Below are positions 30,761 to 43,649 of a stretch of DNA of 64,000 bases, in pieces. The stretch lies in contig WHUX01000194.1 of assembly GCA_015179025.1 (NCBI GenBank), positions 1 through 64,000 of the forward strand. The letters are read 5' to 3'. The first letter of the stretch is position 1. The number at the start of each line of letters is the position of its first letter. The position numbers and the translations under genes were made by a program. The stretch is from Terfezia claveryi. Lineage: Eukaryota; Ascomycota; Pezizomycetes; Pezizales; Pezizaceae. A model generated the notes under the pieces. The model was not told the origin of the DNA. It did not search any database and saw only the letters and a program-made list of their open reading frames with translations.

Positions 30761-33312
30761 CTGTCTCACGTCATGACTACGTTCTCCGCTCAAGAATTTC
30801 CTCCCACTATAAAGGTCTGGTTGCACACTTCCCTCCGTAGCCTCATCAACTACAAAAGAGAGAGTTCCAGCCCTAATCCCCTACTTGAGGGTCACAAGCT
30901 TGTTATGGTACGTTGATCCCCATTAATAAGCCAGAGATACCACTAATATAATTTCAAGATCACTAGGATTCCATGGGCGGTGTGGTGAGGGTGAGAGGAA
31001 GTGAAGGGGATTTCGGTGTGGACCAGGATATTGGATATGCGGCTTACAAGGGGGGGAATGATATACAGGTGGTCGAGGAGGCAGATATGATGAATTGCAA
31101 GGGAGGTAAAACTTCAATATAGGTGTATATCCCTGTGAGGCAGGTCATTTCCGCAGTCCGGGAAGCTCACCCAGAAACTGGTCTACACTGGCAACATGGT
31201 ACAAACCCCACTCCCATACGATATACGTCCCAATTCGATGAGCATAGTGGAGATTTGAGATCTCAGCGGGAAAAATTCCGAGTCCACTTTCCTGACATAC
31301 AGTGAAAGTGGCTGAAGCTGAATACAGATGATACTTGACATAATTTAGAGAAGTGTATATTGTTACGATAGGCAGATGTTGCTTGTGTGAGATATAGATG
31401 AGAGCAAGGTGCATAAAAATTAGGGTAATAATGAGCAAGGATCGAGACTAAGCAAGGATCACTATGACTAAGACCGAAATAGGAACGCCGAGAGTACCAA
31501 AGGGAGAAGTGATTACCATATCGAGAGGTACCAGTGTTACACGAGTATCCCGGCACGGCGCTGCGCAATGCATGGCATACCCCCGCGAACCAAGAAAATC
31601 CTTGAAGATATTCCCTAACAAAAATATATAATACCCATATACAGGAAGAGGCTTAATTATATGCCGCTAGAAGTTGGAGGGTACTTGTAACACTATTATA
31701 TGGGACACGTGTATACACCACACCAGATGAAACCCAATTCATCACTTGGAAGATGGAGCGTGCATACGGTCCACGGAGCCTTCGAGGATGGAGTCTGAAA
31801 AGTTTCCGCGGCTTGAACGGACCCAATTGACTCCTTTCTCTGCTCCTTGCTGAAATCATCTGGGATTCTTCTTCGACCGACTCACAGAACTATGATGCTC
31901 GTCGAGAAGCTGAAGGTGACCAAATATTTCCACAATGCAACTGAAACTTGCCTTTCGTTTTCTAACTCTGAGCATTTTTCGCTTTCCTCATAACTTTTTC
32001 CCAGTCTCCACTTTGGATAATTGAACATCCCTTCTTGGTTATGGTTATTCTACCGTTGTCGGGCTCTTCGAAATTCTGAGCAAACCCCTTTCCTGACTGC
32101 CGTTTATATTGGCTACAGAACAACTAGTGGAGCTTCACTGCTACTCTCTGGATATAGAAAAAGAAGTCTTGGAAAATGGAATAATTTGTTAAAAAAGCCC
32201 ACTCTCGATGCAGGCAATTGTATCGCATTTCCTTGATTGACCACTGGAATTTTACTCACATTGCCTGGGTTATTCGAGACAAGCTTCGATGCCTTTCGAC
32301 CATAGTGACAGTTAGCCTTCGTCGCTCTGGAATCAGGCCTCAGGGACTTCCCGACGCTCACCAGGTGCAATTTCCACTTTCTACCGTCATATACGCCTTC
32401 TTGCAAATCCATTACCTAGTATTGAATACGACCGCCTGGATGCTATATGCTGTTGAAACTCCCTGATCGTATGAGGGATATGGAAAAAGGTCAGTGGCTA
32501 GCAGCATGGTTTCCACCCCCCACCACCCCCGTTTCGTTTGTTACACAGTATCCTAAGTACATGTGATTTGCAGATGGTCCAATTTCCGGACGATAAAATA
32601 ATAGGGCAGGACTTCATCACGGGGTGACAGAGCATATAATGAATGATTTGAGGCAGGTCTTCGGAGCTTAAGAATAAGTTATGGAGATCTTAATTGCGGA
32701 ATGTAGAGAGGGTTGTGTAAGGTTGGGGGGCGCTGCTTATCAGGTCCTGTATGTTATACTTTCCCATGCGAGCTAGTAAGATTTTGCCATAATGATGATC
32801 TGAGCTTTGTGTTCCGTGAGAAATATGTGGGATATAGGCGCACTGGCTCCTTTTACCTTGGTATTATACTATCGCAAAGAGATACCCTTCGGCTCCCTGC
32901 TTACATCTAGCAATGCTTATGTTATGTTCAGCTCATTCTGTGTATTGCATAGGAATATCCACTGGCAGGGCCCCTTCAGTCAGTATCGTCTGGTATATGT
33001 TAGTGTCTGCTATAGCGAGAAAGGACAAATTGAAAAGAGATCATACCAATATGTAAGAAGATGTTTTCCGGTTAAAGGAGTTATGGTATAGGCGTACTGA
33101 CACTGAAAAGGTATTTCGGAGGACCAACCCCTTGTTTTTGGACTGCTTGGTGTTCAGCAATACCTCAATCTACCACATCCGAGAACCATGGGGAAAGAAA
33201 ATCTATCCCCCCTCAGTTTAACAATTCTAGGATAAATGAGACTTGACTGTGGTAGACAAAGTAGTGGATTCTAATTGAAAGAAACACATTATCTTGAAAC
33301 CAAATTAAAGCA
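30761..33312. other. No gene supported
   Basis: ORFs up to 101 codons exist on both strands, for example a Pro-rich frame at 30923-31117 (-) and a Lys/Arg-containing frame at 32113-32412 (-). None has a domain, convincing start context or partner exon that I can identify. Confidence 0.3.
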
Positions 33313-33813
33313 TTAAGGAATATGGAGCCGATTTGGTGGACATTGGAGAAAGGATTCATGAAGAGGGCGGGTATTTTTTGTGTTTGTTGTTAGGATTCGA
33401 TTTCCATTGTGGTACCGGTAGACCCTGTATCTAAGACATGGATATGGGAGTCCTGGATGGCTATCACCTTGAAAACTCGTGTGTACACCACTTATCTTTA
33501 TCCAGATCTTGCAGTTGATTTTGAAAGTTGTTTTGTTTTGACATTTCAATCGGGAGTCGGGTTCCAATATCAATGAACGTGAGTCTATTCCTGGCTTGTA
33601 CTCCAACATTCTCGCAAGAGGAGGGCAACGTCCTGAGGAGGTGACGTCGTGGTCGTCAGAGGCTGTGTCCTTGTCATCGCCTTCGATCATGGAGATTCCT
33701 GGGGTACTAGGATCATGCCGATTAAATTGGCCCTGTATTGCTGTCCAGGGATTGATAACTGTAGGAGGATCTGGAACGGGATCAGTGGGGTCTTCATGTG
33801 GTAATGAGGGCAA
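33313..33813 (-). CDS. Unrecognised ORF, 166 codons
   Basis: The frame starts MPSLPHEDPTDPVPDPPTV, passes an acidic Asp/Ser stretch (EGDDKDTASDDHD) and ends CPPNRLHIP. Its biased Pro/Asp N-terminus and evenly mixed remainder (LKCQNKTTFKINCKIWIKIS) are protein-like. I recognise no family, and chance cannot be excluded. The opposite strand carries a 105-codon ORF overlapping its 5' half. Confidence 0.25.
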   Translation of the reverse strand: MPSLPHEDPTDPVPDPPTVINPWTAIQGQFNRHDPSTPGISMIEGDDKDTASDDHDVTSSGRCPPLARMLEYKPGIDSRSLILEPDSRLKCQNKTTFKINCKIWIKISGVHTSFQGDSHPGLPYPCLRYRVYRYHNGNRILTTNTKNTRPLHESFLQCPPNRLHIP

Positions 33814-34255
33814 GGTACTTTATCCTGGAACGTCATTCTGTTACTTGGAAGATATGACATGGTTTTGTCTCGGTTCCGCCGATGTACAGTTTGGGAATGT
33901 TAGAAGTCAGTAAGGTAAAATTATAAGGGGAGTTTCTAATCAGGCGAAAGAATCTATTTTATCGTAAATTATTACTCGTGTTCGAAAATTCCCTCCCGGG
34001 AAAAACACCAAAGGCCAAATAATATAGGTAGAAGGAGTATACTAAAATCTATAACATAGGTAGAAAATGATTCCCGTAGTACATAACAATTATAATTCAC
34101 CGCTTCAGTAATTTGGTGTGCGATTGGTTGTGATTGGGGAGCGGGAAGGTGTGGAAGTTCTCTATCCGCATATCGACTGCTCGATACTGTTGGGAGGGAG
34201 TTGGAGATGTTCCTCTACGTAGTTAGAGGGGCTAGTGCAATTCAGACTAGGAGAT

Positions 34256-34673
34256 GTTGACGTGGCGAGCAGTCAATACGGTGGAATTGCACGAAGTCAT
34301 GAGAATTTGAGGACTAAAAGCCAGGGGAAAAGTGTAAGCGAAGTTCGCTGGATGTAGATATGCGGTAGAATGAAGAGCTATCGAGCCCATCGATCGCATC
34401 CTTGCATTTTCTCGCTTCTGATTGGTTGAATAACACATCCCTGCGCTTTGTCTTTACCCTGAATAGAGACAACGCTCCGGACCTGTATTTTTCATGTAAT
34501 TAAGCAAGTCTTCAATTCGCTTCCTTCTCTATCGCATTATAGCACTCTCAGTTCTTTTGTCCACTTCGCGTTTTACCGTCCGCTCTAGTAGGCATATTAC
34601 TACAGATCTGCTGTGCACCCGTGTTCGCGCACCTGTCGCTCCGCTTCGCTAGAATCACTTCCGCTGCCTAACA
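34256..34673 (+). repeat. LTR-like dispersed repeat, copy C
   Basis: The right half matches copy B closely (GAATAACAC, TTACCCTGAAT, ATTAAGCAAGTCTTC, TAGTAGGCATATT, TTCCGCTGCCTAACA). The right end at 34673 is firm. The left end is proposed at TGTTGACG (34256) because it gives 418 bp, like copy B, but that part has diverged beyond what I can align. Confidence 0.55.
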
Positions 34674-35588
34674 AGATATTCCAACATATGTTTTGTTAAG
34701 GGGAGGTGGATGGAATATAACTTGGAATATCCCGTCATAAGAAGTCCAAATGAATTATTTGATAGCTCTCGAGATGTACACTGTGGGGAAGCCTCCAAGG
34801 TAGCTTATCCACGATATGTAACTAAAATTGAGAGAAGCTCAGGGCATTGGAAGGAGTAGATGCATACCACATGGCTGCACAGTGAAATTGAACTTACATA
34901 GACCGACTTCCGGTCTTGATCTTAAAGGTCTGATTCATGTTAGCTTAGAGAATACAAGCTTCTACACACACACTGAAGTCTGCCTACAACGTGAACACTA
35001 CCTACTGAAGTAACCTGCTAGTCCTGTTCATAAGCATGGAGCCCCTATTGAGTTACGTACTCAAAATAACAACAACAATAACAATCATAACAGCACAACG
35101 TCGCCAGCCTTACTCAATACTGGTCTTTTGGTGTGGTCATTGGCCAGCCTTGATTATCGGGGCAACCCACCGACCCTAGTACTGTAGAGCCGCTGCAAGA
35201 TAGAAGGCGGAGAAGGGTAATATTGTCTGTGGCATTGCGAGTTTAAGATTGAGATGGATCATACCTTGCCTTAAATACTTACTTATCAGACGTGATGCGT
35301 TAAAAAAAAAGAATAAGGTCTAAAAATGAGACAAAACGGTTCACCGCGCACCCCAGTCATTGAGGAGTACCCGCCCGGTTACCCGGAATATTTCCCAGTC
35401 GACTCCCAGAGTCGAACTGGGAGGCCCCCCTAATGGGTCCTGTGGGGCGTCCCACCCCGCCGCAACCGAACCAGTCGGCAACGGATAAGGTAGGAGATGA
35501 ATGGGTGGATGCAACCGGAAACATAAAACGCGGACTACGTATTCTCTGACGATAACTGCTTCGGCAGATAAGAACCTAGGTACTGAGG
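34674..35588. other. No gene recognised; one B-box-like hairpin
   Basis: On - at about 35424-35404 a perfect T-arm-like hairpin CCCAG-TTCGACT-CTGGG occurs, followed 110 bp downstream by nine T (35299-35307 on + are A). It could be a Pol III (SINE-like) fragment, but I find no convincing A box. Confidence 0.3.
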
Positions 35589-35590
35589 TA

Positions 35591-37317
35591 CCATTGGCTA
35601 CCTAAGGATGCACGTGCACGGTAAGATGCACCCCTGCAAAACATCCCTGTTTTCACCTCCTCGAGCGACATCTCGTGATATCTTGAGAGCATAGTAGTAG
35701 AGGCTATTCCGGCTAAATTGAGATCTATAGAAACACCTACGCTCTACAACATAGTTACCCTCACATCCTGCCAAAGTCAACTCAATACCCAATACCCACC
35801 CTTCCAGTACAGCATCCCCCCGATGACCTCCCCCAACTCTCTACCGGCCACTATAGGCCAAATATCAGGCAATTGAGCCTATAATCACTAGGAGGAGTTT
35901 ACCTACTATTGATATCTATATTAAGTTAGTAGTGAAGGAGGAGGCTTCGAAATGGTAAAATGGGAGAGTCCCAATGAGGGGGACTAATCTGCATAAAATA
36001 TGCAATTCCGAGCACTTCCATTGATCCATCAGATTCGCCTTGTTTATTTTACCCTCAACCCCCACCCTTCAATCGCGGGATATGCTGGCCTCTTCCCAGG
36101 CATTGTAACCCCTTGCAGCAACCATGATCTCACCAAGCATGGCCAATAGCCGCATCGGATACCTATCATACTAGGAGGGCTACTTGGTTGAGGTTGGGCT
36201 TTGGGTTGGTCGCTAGGTTAGTCTCTAAGTTAGTCTTCTCTGGGTTGGTCACCAGGTTAGATACTAGGTTAGATACTGGGTTGGATAATGAAGGATAATG
36301 GAAGCACAGCCAGGCTGGATGCTAATAGCTTTAGCAGATGCTAGGAGAGGAGGTAGGTCAATACTGGGTTAGATTCTAACTTGGACGTCGAGGGAGGAGC
36401 TGGATTGGATGCTAGGTTGGATGCTAGGTTAAATGGTGGGTTAGACGGTGGAATAAATGCTGGGCACTTGGTTAGGCCCTAGTTTGGAAATTGGGTTAGA
36501 TGGGAGAGCTACTGGGTTGGACACTGGGTTGGACACTGGGTTGGAATACTGGTATGGATAGTGTTTGGACACTGTGTAAGCTAAAATAGCTGGGTTGCAC
36601 TCCCGGTTGGATGTTAGGTGATCTAGAGTAGCTAAATTGGATGCTAAGTTGGGCTCTAGGTTGATCATGAGCATATGGTTGCTGCAAGGGGTTACAATGC
36701 CTGGGAAGAGGCCAGCATATCCCGCGAATGAAGCAACCTTTGAAGCCCAAAATGGGGGGGTATAGAAGCTTCTTAAGCTATTGGGGACCTCTGCGTAGGT
36801 GCTAAGGATGCTCTGGAGTGCCTTAATAAAGCGATTGAAGGGTGGGGGTTGAGGGTAAAGTAAACAAGGCGAATCTGATGGATCAATGGAAGCGCTCGGA
36901 ATTGCATATTTTATGCAGATTAGTGCTCCTAATTGAGACTCTCCCATTTTACCATTTCGAAGCCTCCTCCTTCACTACTAATTTAATATAGATATCAATA
37001 GTAGGTAAACGCCTCCTAGTGATTATAGGCTCAATTGCCTGATATTTGGCCTATAGTGGCCGGCGGAGAGGTGGGGGAGGTCATCGGGGGGATGCTGTAC
37101 TGGAAGGGTGGGTATTGGGTATTGAGTTGACTTTGGCAGGATGTGAGGGTAACTATGTTGTAGAGCGTAGGTGTTTCTATAGATCTCAATTTAGCCAGAA
37201 TAGCCTCTAACTACTATGCTCTCAAGATATCACGAGATGTCGCTCGAGGAGGTGAAAACAGGGATGTTTTGCAGGGGTGCATCCTACCGTGCACGTGCAT
37301 TCTTAGGTAGCCAATGG
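35591..37317. mobile_element. Foldback element with inverted arms over 540 bp
   Basis: The left arm (35591-about 36130) and right arm (about 36670-37317) are inverse complements with few mismatches. Outer ends are CCATTGGCTACCTAAG and its inverse, each flanked by TA (35589-35590, 37318-37319). The central 0.5 kb is a degenerate GGTTAGATACTxGGTTGGAT-type tandem repeat. The right arm holds about 100 bp more than the left (about 36730-36835), so the left arm has an internal deletion. ORFs of 168 and 84 codons in it follow the repeat and encode nothing recognisable. The TA flank suggests mariner-type mobilisation, by inference. Confidence 0.85.
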
Positions 37318-37319
37318 TA

Positions 37320-37440
37320 ACAGATTTTTATTTATTTATAATACTCATTACACAAATTCGGTCCCAGTAGGGGGACCATGATGAGCCTACCCTGGATTCA
37401 GGACAAAAAAAGTTAATCTGTCAGGTGAGGCGTGCAAAAT
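37320..37440 (-). repeat. LINE-like 3' tail fragment
   Basis: A T-rich edge TTTTTATTTATTTATAATAC leads into ATTCGGTCCCAGTAGGGGG, ACCATGATGAGCC and ggattCAGGAC-AAGTTAATCTG. The last motif is shared with the authenticated LINE 3' end at 25781-25900 (GGATTCAAGG...AAGTTAATCTG). It begins on the base after the foldback element's TA. Confidence 0.6.
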
Positions 37441-38674
37441 TGCAGCCAGCAAATGGAAATGCTCAAGTGATGTAAAAGAAACATCTCGCAAAGAAAGCTC
37501 AAAGACCCGGTGATGAAACTTCTCGTGAGTGTAAGATCCGGTAAGAGTAAAGGAGGAAGCATCCGTGCTGTCGTTAACCGGCTATTGCCAGAGACCTGAC
37601 TGAAGTTTGTGAGGTAACAGAACCTCTCCCGAGTAGGAAGGACCCGCCAATAGAACACCTCGCCAGTAGGAAAGACTCAAGTAGAAGACCCACAAGTGTC
37701 AAACTCCATTAGAGGGTCCGCCAATGTCAAACCTCCCCGAGGCACTGGTAGGAAAAATAAAGCCAAAACCCCTCAAGTGTAAAAACGCATACTGTCATGT
37801 CCCATTACAAAAATAAAGAAATGCCGCTTAAGTGAAAAAGAACGCTCGGTCATATACTTATCGTTTCCGGTGGAGAGAATCATCTGTTCCCGCCGTACTC
37901 TGTGGTGCAGAACAATCTCTTGCCTATGACGAGCCCGCTTTCATATCAATCTCCTATGCCAAGTAGATAACCGGTGATGGCGCCAACTTTCCGACCATCC
38001 TCTAACCAACGAATGCCTACAATATGAGCCCTCTCGTTGTCTTCCTCAATCCAACGGCGCATCAAGCCGGGCTTGTACTTCGTTGGGGTGCGTGAAATAC
38101 TACGGCCCTTTGCTCGCACCGATGGCGACTTAATCAGAAGGTCCGAGGGTGGTGCCACCACCGCCGGCTCTTTGCATTTACCCCTTCTCACTCAATTTCT
38201 CAGGGACTGGCTATTTCCTGGTGGATTTGGTCGCTGCCTCCGCGTATGTGGGTGCTGGAGGCGGGTAGGCGGGGTGGGGGGGGTCGGTGTTGATGGAAAC
38301 ATTGTTCCGTGTAGTCTGGGTGGCTGTTGGGGGGGGGTCAGTCGGCTGTGTCTCGGTGATTGCCTCCTGCATTAGGGGATGATCGGTGAGAGTCGATTAG
38401 CTGTTATGTGTCGTCTTATATACTGCTGTCTGTGTCTCCGTTGGGTTCATTTACAGGGTGATCGGAGGTGTAGTCTGAGTAGCTGTGTCTGACACTGGTG
38501 CTGGCGGTGGTGATAATGACGGAGTTTAACTGCTCTGTATGAAATCTCGTTGCACACGGAACTCTCAGCATTGCGCCTGAAGTACATACTGCTCAATCAT
38601 ATGCAATGTCCGTAGTAATAGAAATCCCACCGATCAAATGATTCAGAACGGACATCCTGTTTTATCAACGCCTG
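37441..38674. other. No gene supported
   Basis: An 81-codon - frame at 37946-38191 (ending RAHIVGIRWLEDGRKVGAI) has protein-like composition but no domain or exon partner. A G-rich stretch lies near 38270-38338. Confidence 0.3.
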
Positions 38675-39150
38675 TCATAAGTAACCCATGCAAACTTTCC
38701 TGCATGCAACTTCTTCCGCAACTTCTTCAGGATCCGCTACTCGTTGTTTGGCGGTGGTGGAGCCATGTCTTTCGTATCTGTTGGGCAATGGCTCTGGGTA
38801 CCCGGTGACTGGTAGCCGCGTCTTGTGTGGTGGGGTTTCGCCGATCCAGTGTCCCCAGATTATTCTTTGTTTCCCTTGCCTGGCATGTCGTCTGGGAGGA
38901 AGGATGTGGTTGGCTAGGTAGTTGGTGTGGGAGTTATGAAAACTGGGATTGGATGATGGTGACGGTCTTGATGTGAGAGGGAAGGGTGATTGGATAGGGT
39001 GGGAGTTATCTTCGTGTGGATTGGACGGCGGTGGACTGAAGGTGCTGAACTGACAGGCCTTCAGCACGAAGCAGTCGAGAAGAATTGCAGGATATCGTAG
39101 GAATTGGGATATGTTGGAGGGCACGTCAATCTCTATCGGAATGAAGTTGT
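38675..39150. repeat. Dispersed repeat X, copy 2
   Basis: Best uninterrupted copy. Segments ATTCTTTGTTTCCCTTGCCTGG, AGGATGTGGTTGGCT, GTGTGGGAGTTATGAAA, CTTGATGTGAGxGGGAA and CGTGTGGATTGG-CGGCGGxGGACTGAAG match the repeat split by the gypsy element at 56773-63709. A 185-codon - frame (to 39232) crosses it. Because the other copies do not keep that frame, I do not call a gene. Confidence 0.7.
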
Positions 39151-39270
39151 TTTGGCCTCGGGGGACCTGACTGAAATAACGCGTAGTTACATAACGTCGA
39201 TTTATATGTACTAGAGGCTGTATAAAATGCAAAACAATAGTATTTGTCGCATATCTAACATCTATTAAAA

Positions 39271-39364
39271 GGCACAGTGGTCTAGTGGTATGATATTTGC
39301 TATGTAGTGTACTGCTGATTGCAGGCAGAGGGCAAGTGACCTGGGTTCAATTCCCAGTTGAGCC
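39271..39364 (+). tRNA. tRNA-like gene with intron-sized insert, anticodon unassigned
   Basis: Cloverleaf parts in order: acceptor GGCACAG/TTGAGCC (one mismatch), D arm with A box TGGTCTAGTGG, anticodon stem TTTGC/GCAAG, and T arm CTGGG-TTCAATT-CCCAG. The T arm contains a good B box. The anticodon loop is 31 nt instead of 7, consistent with a 24-nt intron after position 37. No reading of it puts U at position 33 with this stem, so I give no anticodon. A T7 run at 39368-39374 can end Pol III transcription. It could be a functional intron-bearing tRNA, a tRNA pseudogene or a tRNA-derived SINE head. A second unit at 45366 has the same loop length. Confidence 0.5.
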
Positions 39365-39429
39365 GTTATTTTTTTATTTCGTTTTTGACTAGTATTCATC
39401 GACTCCACTACAGAAGCTTCGACCGTGTT

Positions 39430-40480
39430 TGTTTTCATGTTTTTGTCAAATCAGTAGAGCTTGAGGCAAGATTAATGCCAAAGGCACTTGATGTTTCTGT
39501 GCTGCAAGCTGACCGAGTCCTGGAGGAGGGTGGAAAACTAAAACTAAACCCCATCACCCTCAGAGCAAAGTCGGATTCACCACCATGGGTGTGGGAGGGA
39601 CTATTGGCAAGCGAAGACAGAAGGGTGATTTATACGGATAGGAGTATGAGCGAGAAAGGATGGAATGAAGACCGAACGGTGCCAAAGAGATTGACGGGGT
39701 ATTGCAGGCGGCAGGATATCGGGACAACCGTAGTGCTCGGTAAAACTATTATTGGAAAGGTCTTGATGCATTGAAGATCATAGAATCTTAGTTCATCTCG
39801 ATTGCCATAATATTGACGGAGTTATTACCCATAATAGGTAAACCTCCTGATGACCTATATGCCATATTCCCAAGGCCTTATATCTCCATGAGTTTAGCCG
39901 CGACTGTAAAATGGACTTCAGATTCGGATTCAGCGCACTGAATAGGCTAGGATAGGACCTTGAAAGAATTGTTTTAAACGACTTTTCATTTAGGATCTGT
40001 TTTCACCTATTGTATGTTGGACCATACCCTCTTATAGTGTCACCAGACGCGCTTTGGTCTAAAGGCACCCTCACAGCTTGAGTTTTTGATGTATTTTTGC
40101 CGAATTTTTTTTCGCGAGTTCAGGGTAACCGCTGCTGAGTTCAGGGTAACTGACTGTATGCGATAGAGAAACGCAGGGATAACAGGGGCCTGAAGATCAA
40201 TAGCAGATGACAAAGTCTTGACTGTCTCGGACTCAAAAGCCGCCATAGCTACAGTAGTTCAAACCCGGAAAGAGAGGGAAACCTACGATGCATGCATGAC
40301 CTTAAGAGGGTTATAGAAAATATCAAAAGAAGAGTGAAAAAATTCGGAAAAGAGGCAGTGAATCGAACAGGTGAAAGCACATGTGGGAGGATTAAAGGAA
40401 ATGGGAGAGCAGATGAATTGGCAAAGAAGGGGGTCAGCAGGATGATTGAAGGCCCCAAGTGACGGAGAAAAGATTGAAAC
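39430..40480 (+). pseudogene. LINE RNase H remnant
   Basis: A frame starting upstream (39358) contains RRVIYTDRSMSEKGW (about 39625-39660), the first-Asp motif (consensus YTDGS). Further right and across frameshifts is VKAHVGG (about 40371-40391), then IKGNGRADELAKKGV (about 40392-40436), the H-x-GNE-AD block with Glu changed to Gly. The DAE and DSQAA motifs are not recognisable. Inactive LINE 3' part on +. Confidence 0.55.
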
Positions 40481-41640
40481 AGAGTGGAAGGGATGAGGAA
40501 AGCGGAGAAGGAGGTAAAAAGGACGGTGATGAGGAAGGTATGGTGGAATCGGAAAGCTCTTACTCAGCTATACTTATCTCAGGATTGGTAAGGAAACTGC
40601 AGAAATAGCAGCGGGTACTAATGACAGACTCAACCTGAAGGAAGTTCGGAGAATATGTAAAAGTATCCTGAATACATGATGAACAGTTAGGAAAAATGTG
40701 GGGACATGCGAAGAGATGGATGACAAGAAGAAGTGGATGAGGGAGGTAAAACAGGATTAGTTGCTAACGGTTGACTTGGTGGAGACCTTCTTTTACGAGG
40801 TTGGAACTGGGATAATAAATTATGAGTTTTTTTTTGGACAAGGATATCGGGAATGGGGCTTTTCTTTGTTATATCCGATAAGCTGACAGCGGCATGGTTG
40901 TGGGGCTCACGTGAGATTTTGGCGCTTAAGGATTTCTCTGTTTAGGTATCTAGGGTCATCAGCGGGGTATTTAAGAGGGACGGCTTTCCTTACTTTATTA
41001 CGGGTAGTATCAAGCACGCGGCTTCTCTCTTATCAGGTATACGGATATATCTCTGACTCATAAAGATCACGGTTTCTTCAGTACGCACCTGTTGTACTGA
41101 AAGTATTAAAGCGGGACCTTTAAAGGGGGTGCATCGGGGCCTTAGGTGACTGCCAGTTACTAGACTTTTGAAAGAAACAAAAAAAAACAGGAAAATTTCA
41201 GGGTAATAGGGGGCAAGGGTCTTAAGTTTTAAGGCTAATTAGCGAAGGAAAAAGAACTACGCAGGAAGTAGTATGGTAATTGAATGTTATGGAAATAAAT
41301 GATATAACGACAGGAATAACCGAACAAGAAAAGGAAGTGGTCCAACTGAATGGTCGAAGAAGTTCAGGGTAACTCGAGTGTGTGGTGGCAGGGACTCGAG
41401 TGTGTGGTGGCAGGGTAAACCCGGGTGTGTGGGGAATGTGCGGACCAACAGACACATCTTGAATAATCTGACTTCCAACACACCCTGCCCTGTATCTATA
41501 TTGTCGTTGCATAGAACAAACTGATATCTCAGTTGCGGTGCCTCCTACACCTTTTCCCCAATTCCGGGCGCCATCTATCCTCTCCGCTGGAGCAGGAACC
41601 CCACCAAAGAGTCGACATAATTCCTGGGATATCTGTCTCT
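40481..41640. other. No gene recognised
   Basis: Contains two adjacent copies of GGACTCGAGTGTGTGGTGGCAG-like sequence (about 41371-41412) and three scattered GTTCAGGGTAAC words (about 40119, 40138, 41363). No supported ORF. Confidence 0.35.
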
Positions 41641-41705
41641 TGTCAGCAACTGGATGGTCCAGATACGAGGAGTGAGTTTCGAAAAAAAAAAAAAAAAAAA
41701 AAAAA
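41641..41705 (+). repeat. Poly(A) tail of a LINE-like fragment
   Basis: GGTCCAGATACGAGGAGTGA followed by about 23 A. The upstream motif is a diverged form of the GGGACC-xx-TAGGAGTxA tail at 48411-48470. The body upstream is not recognisable. Confidence 0.4.
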
Positions 41706-43649
41706 CAATACCTGGGCTACCCTTGATTACCTCAAATCCCTCACTGTAGCATAAACTGGCAGGTTTGGTCCTTGACGTTAAGCTTATTTCCACCGTTGGG
41801 AGCAGAGGTACATCTTATCTCTCAGCTTTTGAATGTATATCTGGTGGTGATGGCGACGATGGGTATGCCATTCTTCGTTCTGGTAAGTCGATTTCGGCTT
41901 CAGCGGTGGTCGTAGAAACTGAAAATGAGCTTTCAGACATGGATTAAATATTGAGGATGAAGGACTACTGTTTCTCTCGGGGTCAAGGCTTCTAGGTCCT
42001 AGACTGGATGATGAGGCGGATAGGAATGCTTCATTTGAGTCTGGAGGATGTGATGGTTAGTGCATGCGTAATCGATCCCGCAGGGAGTCTATGGCGCTCT
42101 CAAATTGCTCCTCTGCTTTACACCTATTAGTAGCGCACATAATCCCATTTAACCACAACACAGCTTACTGACCCTCTGGGAATACCAGGTCTCAGTATAA
42201 CTCCCAAGATTGGTAGCCTCCGGGTACGGGGGAGACTGGCAGGCGGCAAAGGTGTGCGACGGGGTATGGGAAAGGAAGAAGATGTAGGAGATTTTCAGTA
42301 TTTAATTAATGATGAGATGGAGCCCTGCGGTAGGGCAACCCGCCGTCCAATAGGGCTACCAGAATGCGTTCCTGCGTCATAGATCAAAGATCTCCATACG
42401 GGCAAAGAATTTCTGTCAGATACAAAAAAACGCAAAAGCTTGATTTGGTGGCTCTCATATATTGGAACTGCTTGACCCGTCTGGTGGTTAGTCACATATC
42501 AGGCCTATTTAAGTTGGGGGGCCAGCAACGTACCCTGGCAAAGCTCAGGAAGTCAAGGGCAGAATTGGAGCTGGAGGTTTCTCCATGGTGGTTGGTGATA
42601 CTGCAGAGGAAAGGTAGGGGACGTAGAGGAGGATTTGGTTTCATTAAGAGAGTCACCCGGAAATCCAAACAAAGTTAATTTACCAGTCCGAGCAGGACAG
42701 ACAAAAGAGCCGATACCAGATGAGCAGTATTTGGTTGATGCACCGCTATCGTACTTGACAGACTTGATTAGCTAGATATATCCATTGTATAATCAGTATT
42801 CATACTTCAGAGTCGTTACTTTAGTTTATATTCATAGTAACCAGCAATATCCAAATACAGTACCATATACCTGGCATAGAATACAGGCTCCCATGACCAT
42901 AAACTTCCATACAACCTTGCCAATGTCTGGTAAATACGGACTGCCTTCGAAATTTCGTTACATGTAACTTCATCTTTTTTTCGTGGCCTACTATCATACA
43001 TCATGTATCCCTGCTTTATCGTTGTCCTTATCGTCGCCCTCGTATCGACGATGTGTTGAGCCTCAGGGGGCAATAATTTATGTGGAAGCTGATAACCTCT
43101 GGAAGTAGATGATACAAGAATGTTAGATTTTGGATATCTTGGGGGCTTACCCCCAGGGGGTGTAACTCCTTCTCGTTATTGCTCATGAATTTCTGACTCC
43201 GGCTTCCCAACCATTTCCTTCCGGCTTATCTGCAAAATGCTGTTGGGGTTCGTATAGTGATTTGAAATGCTGCTACAGGTCCCTTGAGGATGGGCCCAGG
43301 GGCACCGGTCGCCATCATTTCCGCCTCCATGGAGTTACGCACCTCTTCATGGGTAAATTGATATCCGGAAGCAGGTTCTCTTTCTTTAAGGTCGTACACC
43401 GTGGGAAGTGTTCTCCTGCATCTTGAAGGATTTTAGATTCCTAGACTTCGTACTGTAGTCTGTGTGGAAAGTTGGAAATTGAAGGAGGAGCAGGCGTCGT
43501 ATGTGGAAAAGTATGGGTGTCGATAGAAAGCGCTGAAAGATGAAGGAGCACGAGACCAACCAAGCTTACTAATGCGTTTACTTCTGAGTTATTACATAAG
43601 CGCGGTCATCTGAATATGACCTCGCTATTCCAATCTTCTCTGGATTACA
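41706..43649. other. No gene supported
   Basis: Several ORFs of 60-104 codons on both strands. None carries a domain that I recognise. A GRIGAGGFSMVVG-like reading at about 42560-42600 might be a further RNase H trace, but is too short to claim. Confidence 0.3.

Noticed and set aside
35399..35445. T-arm-like hairpin suggesting a tRNA on -
   Set aside because: No acceptor stem, D arm or A box at the right distance; at most a Pol III-derived fragment.
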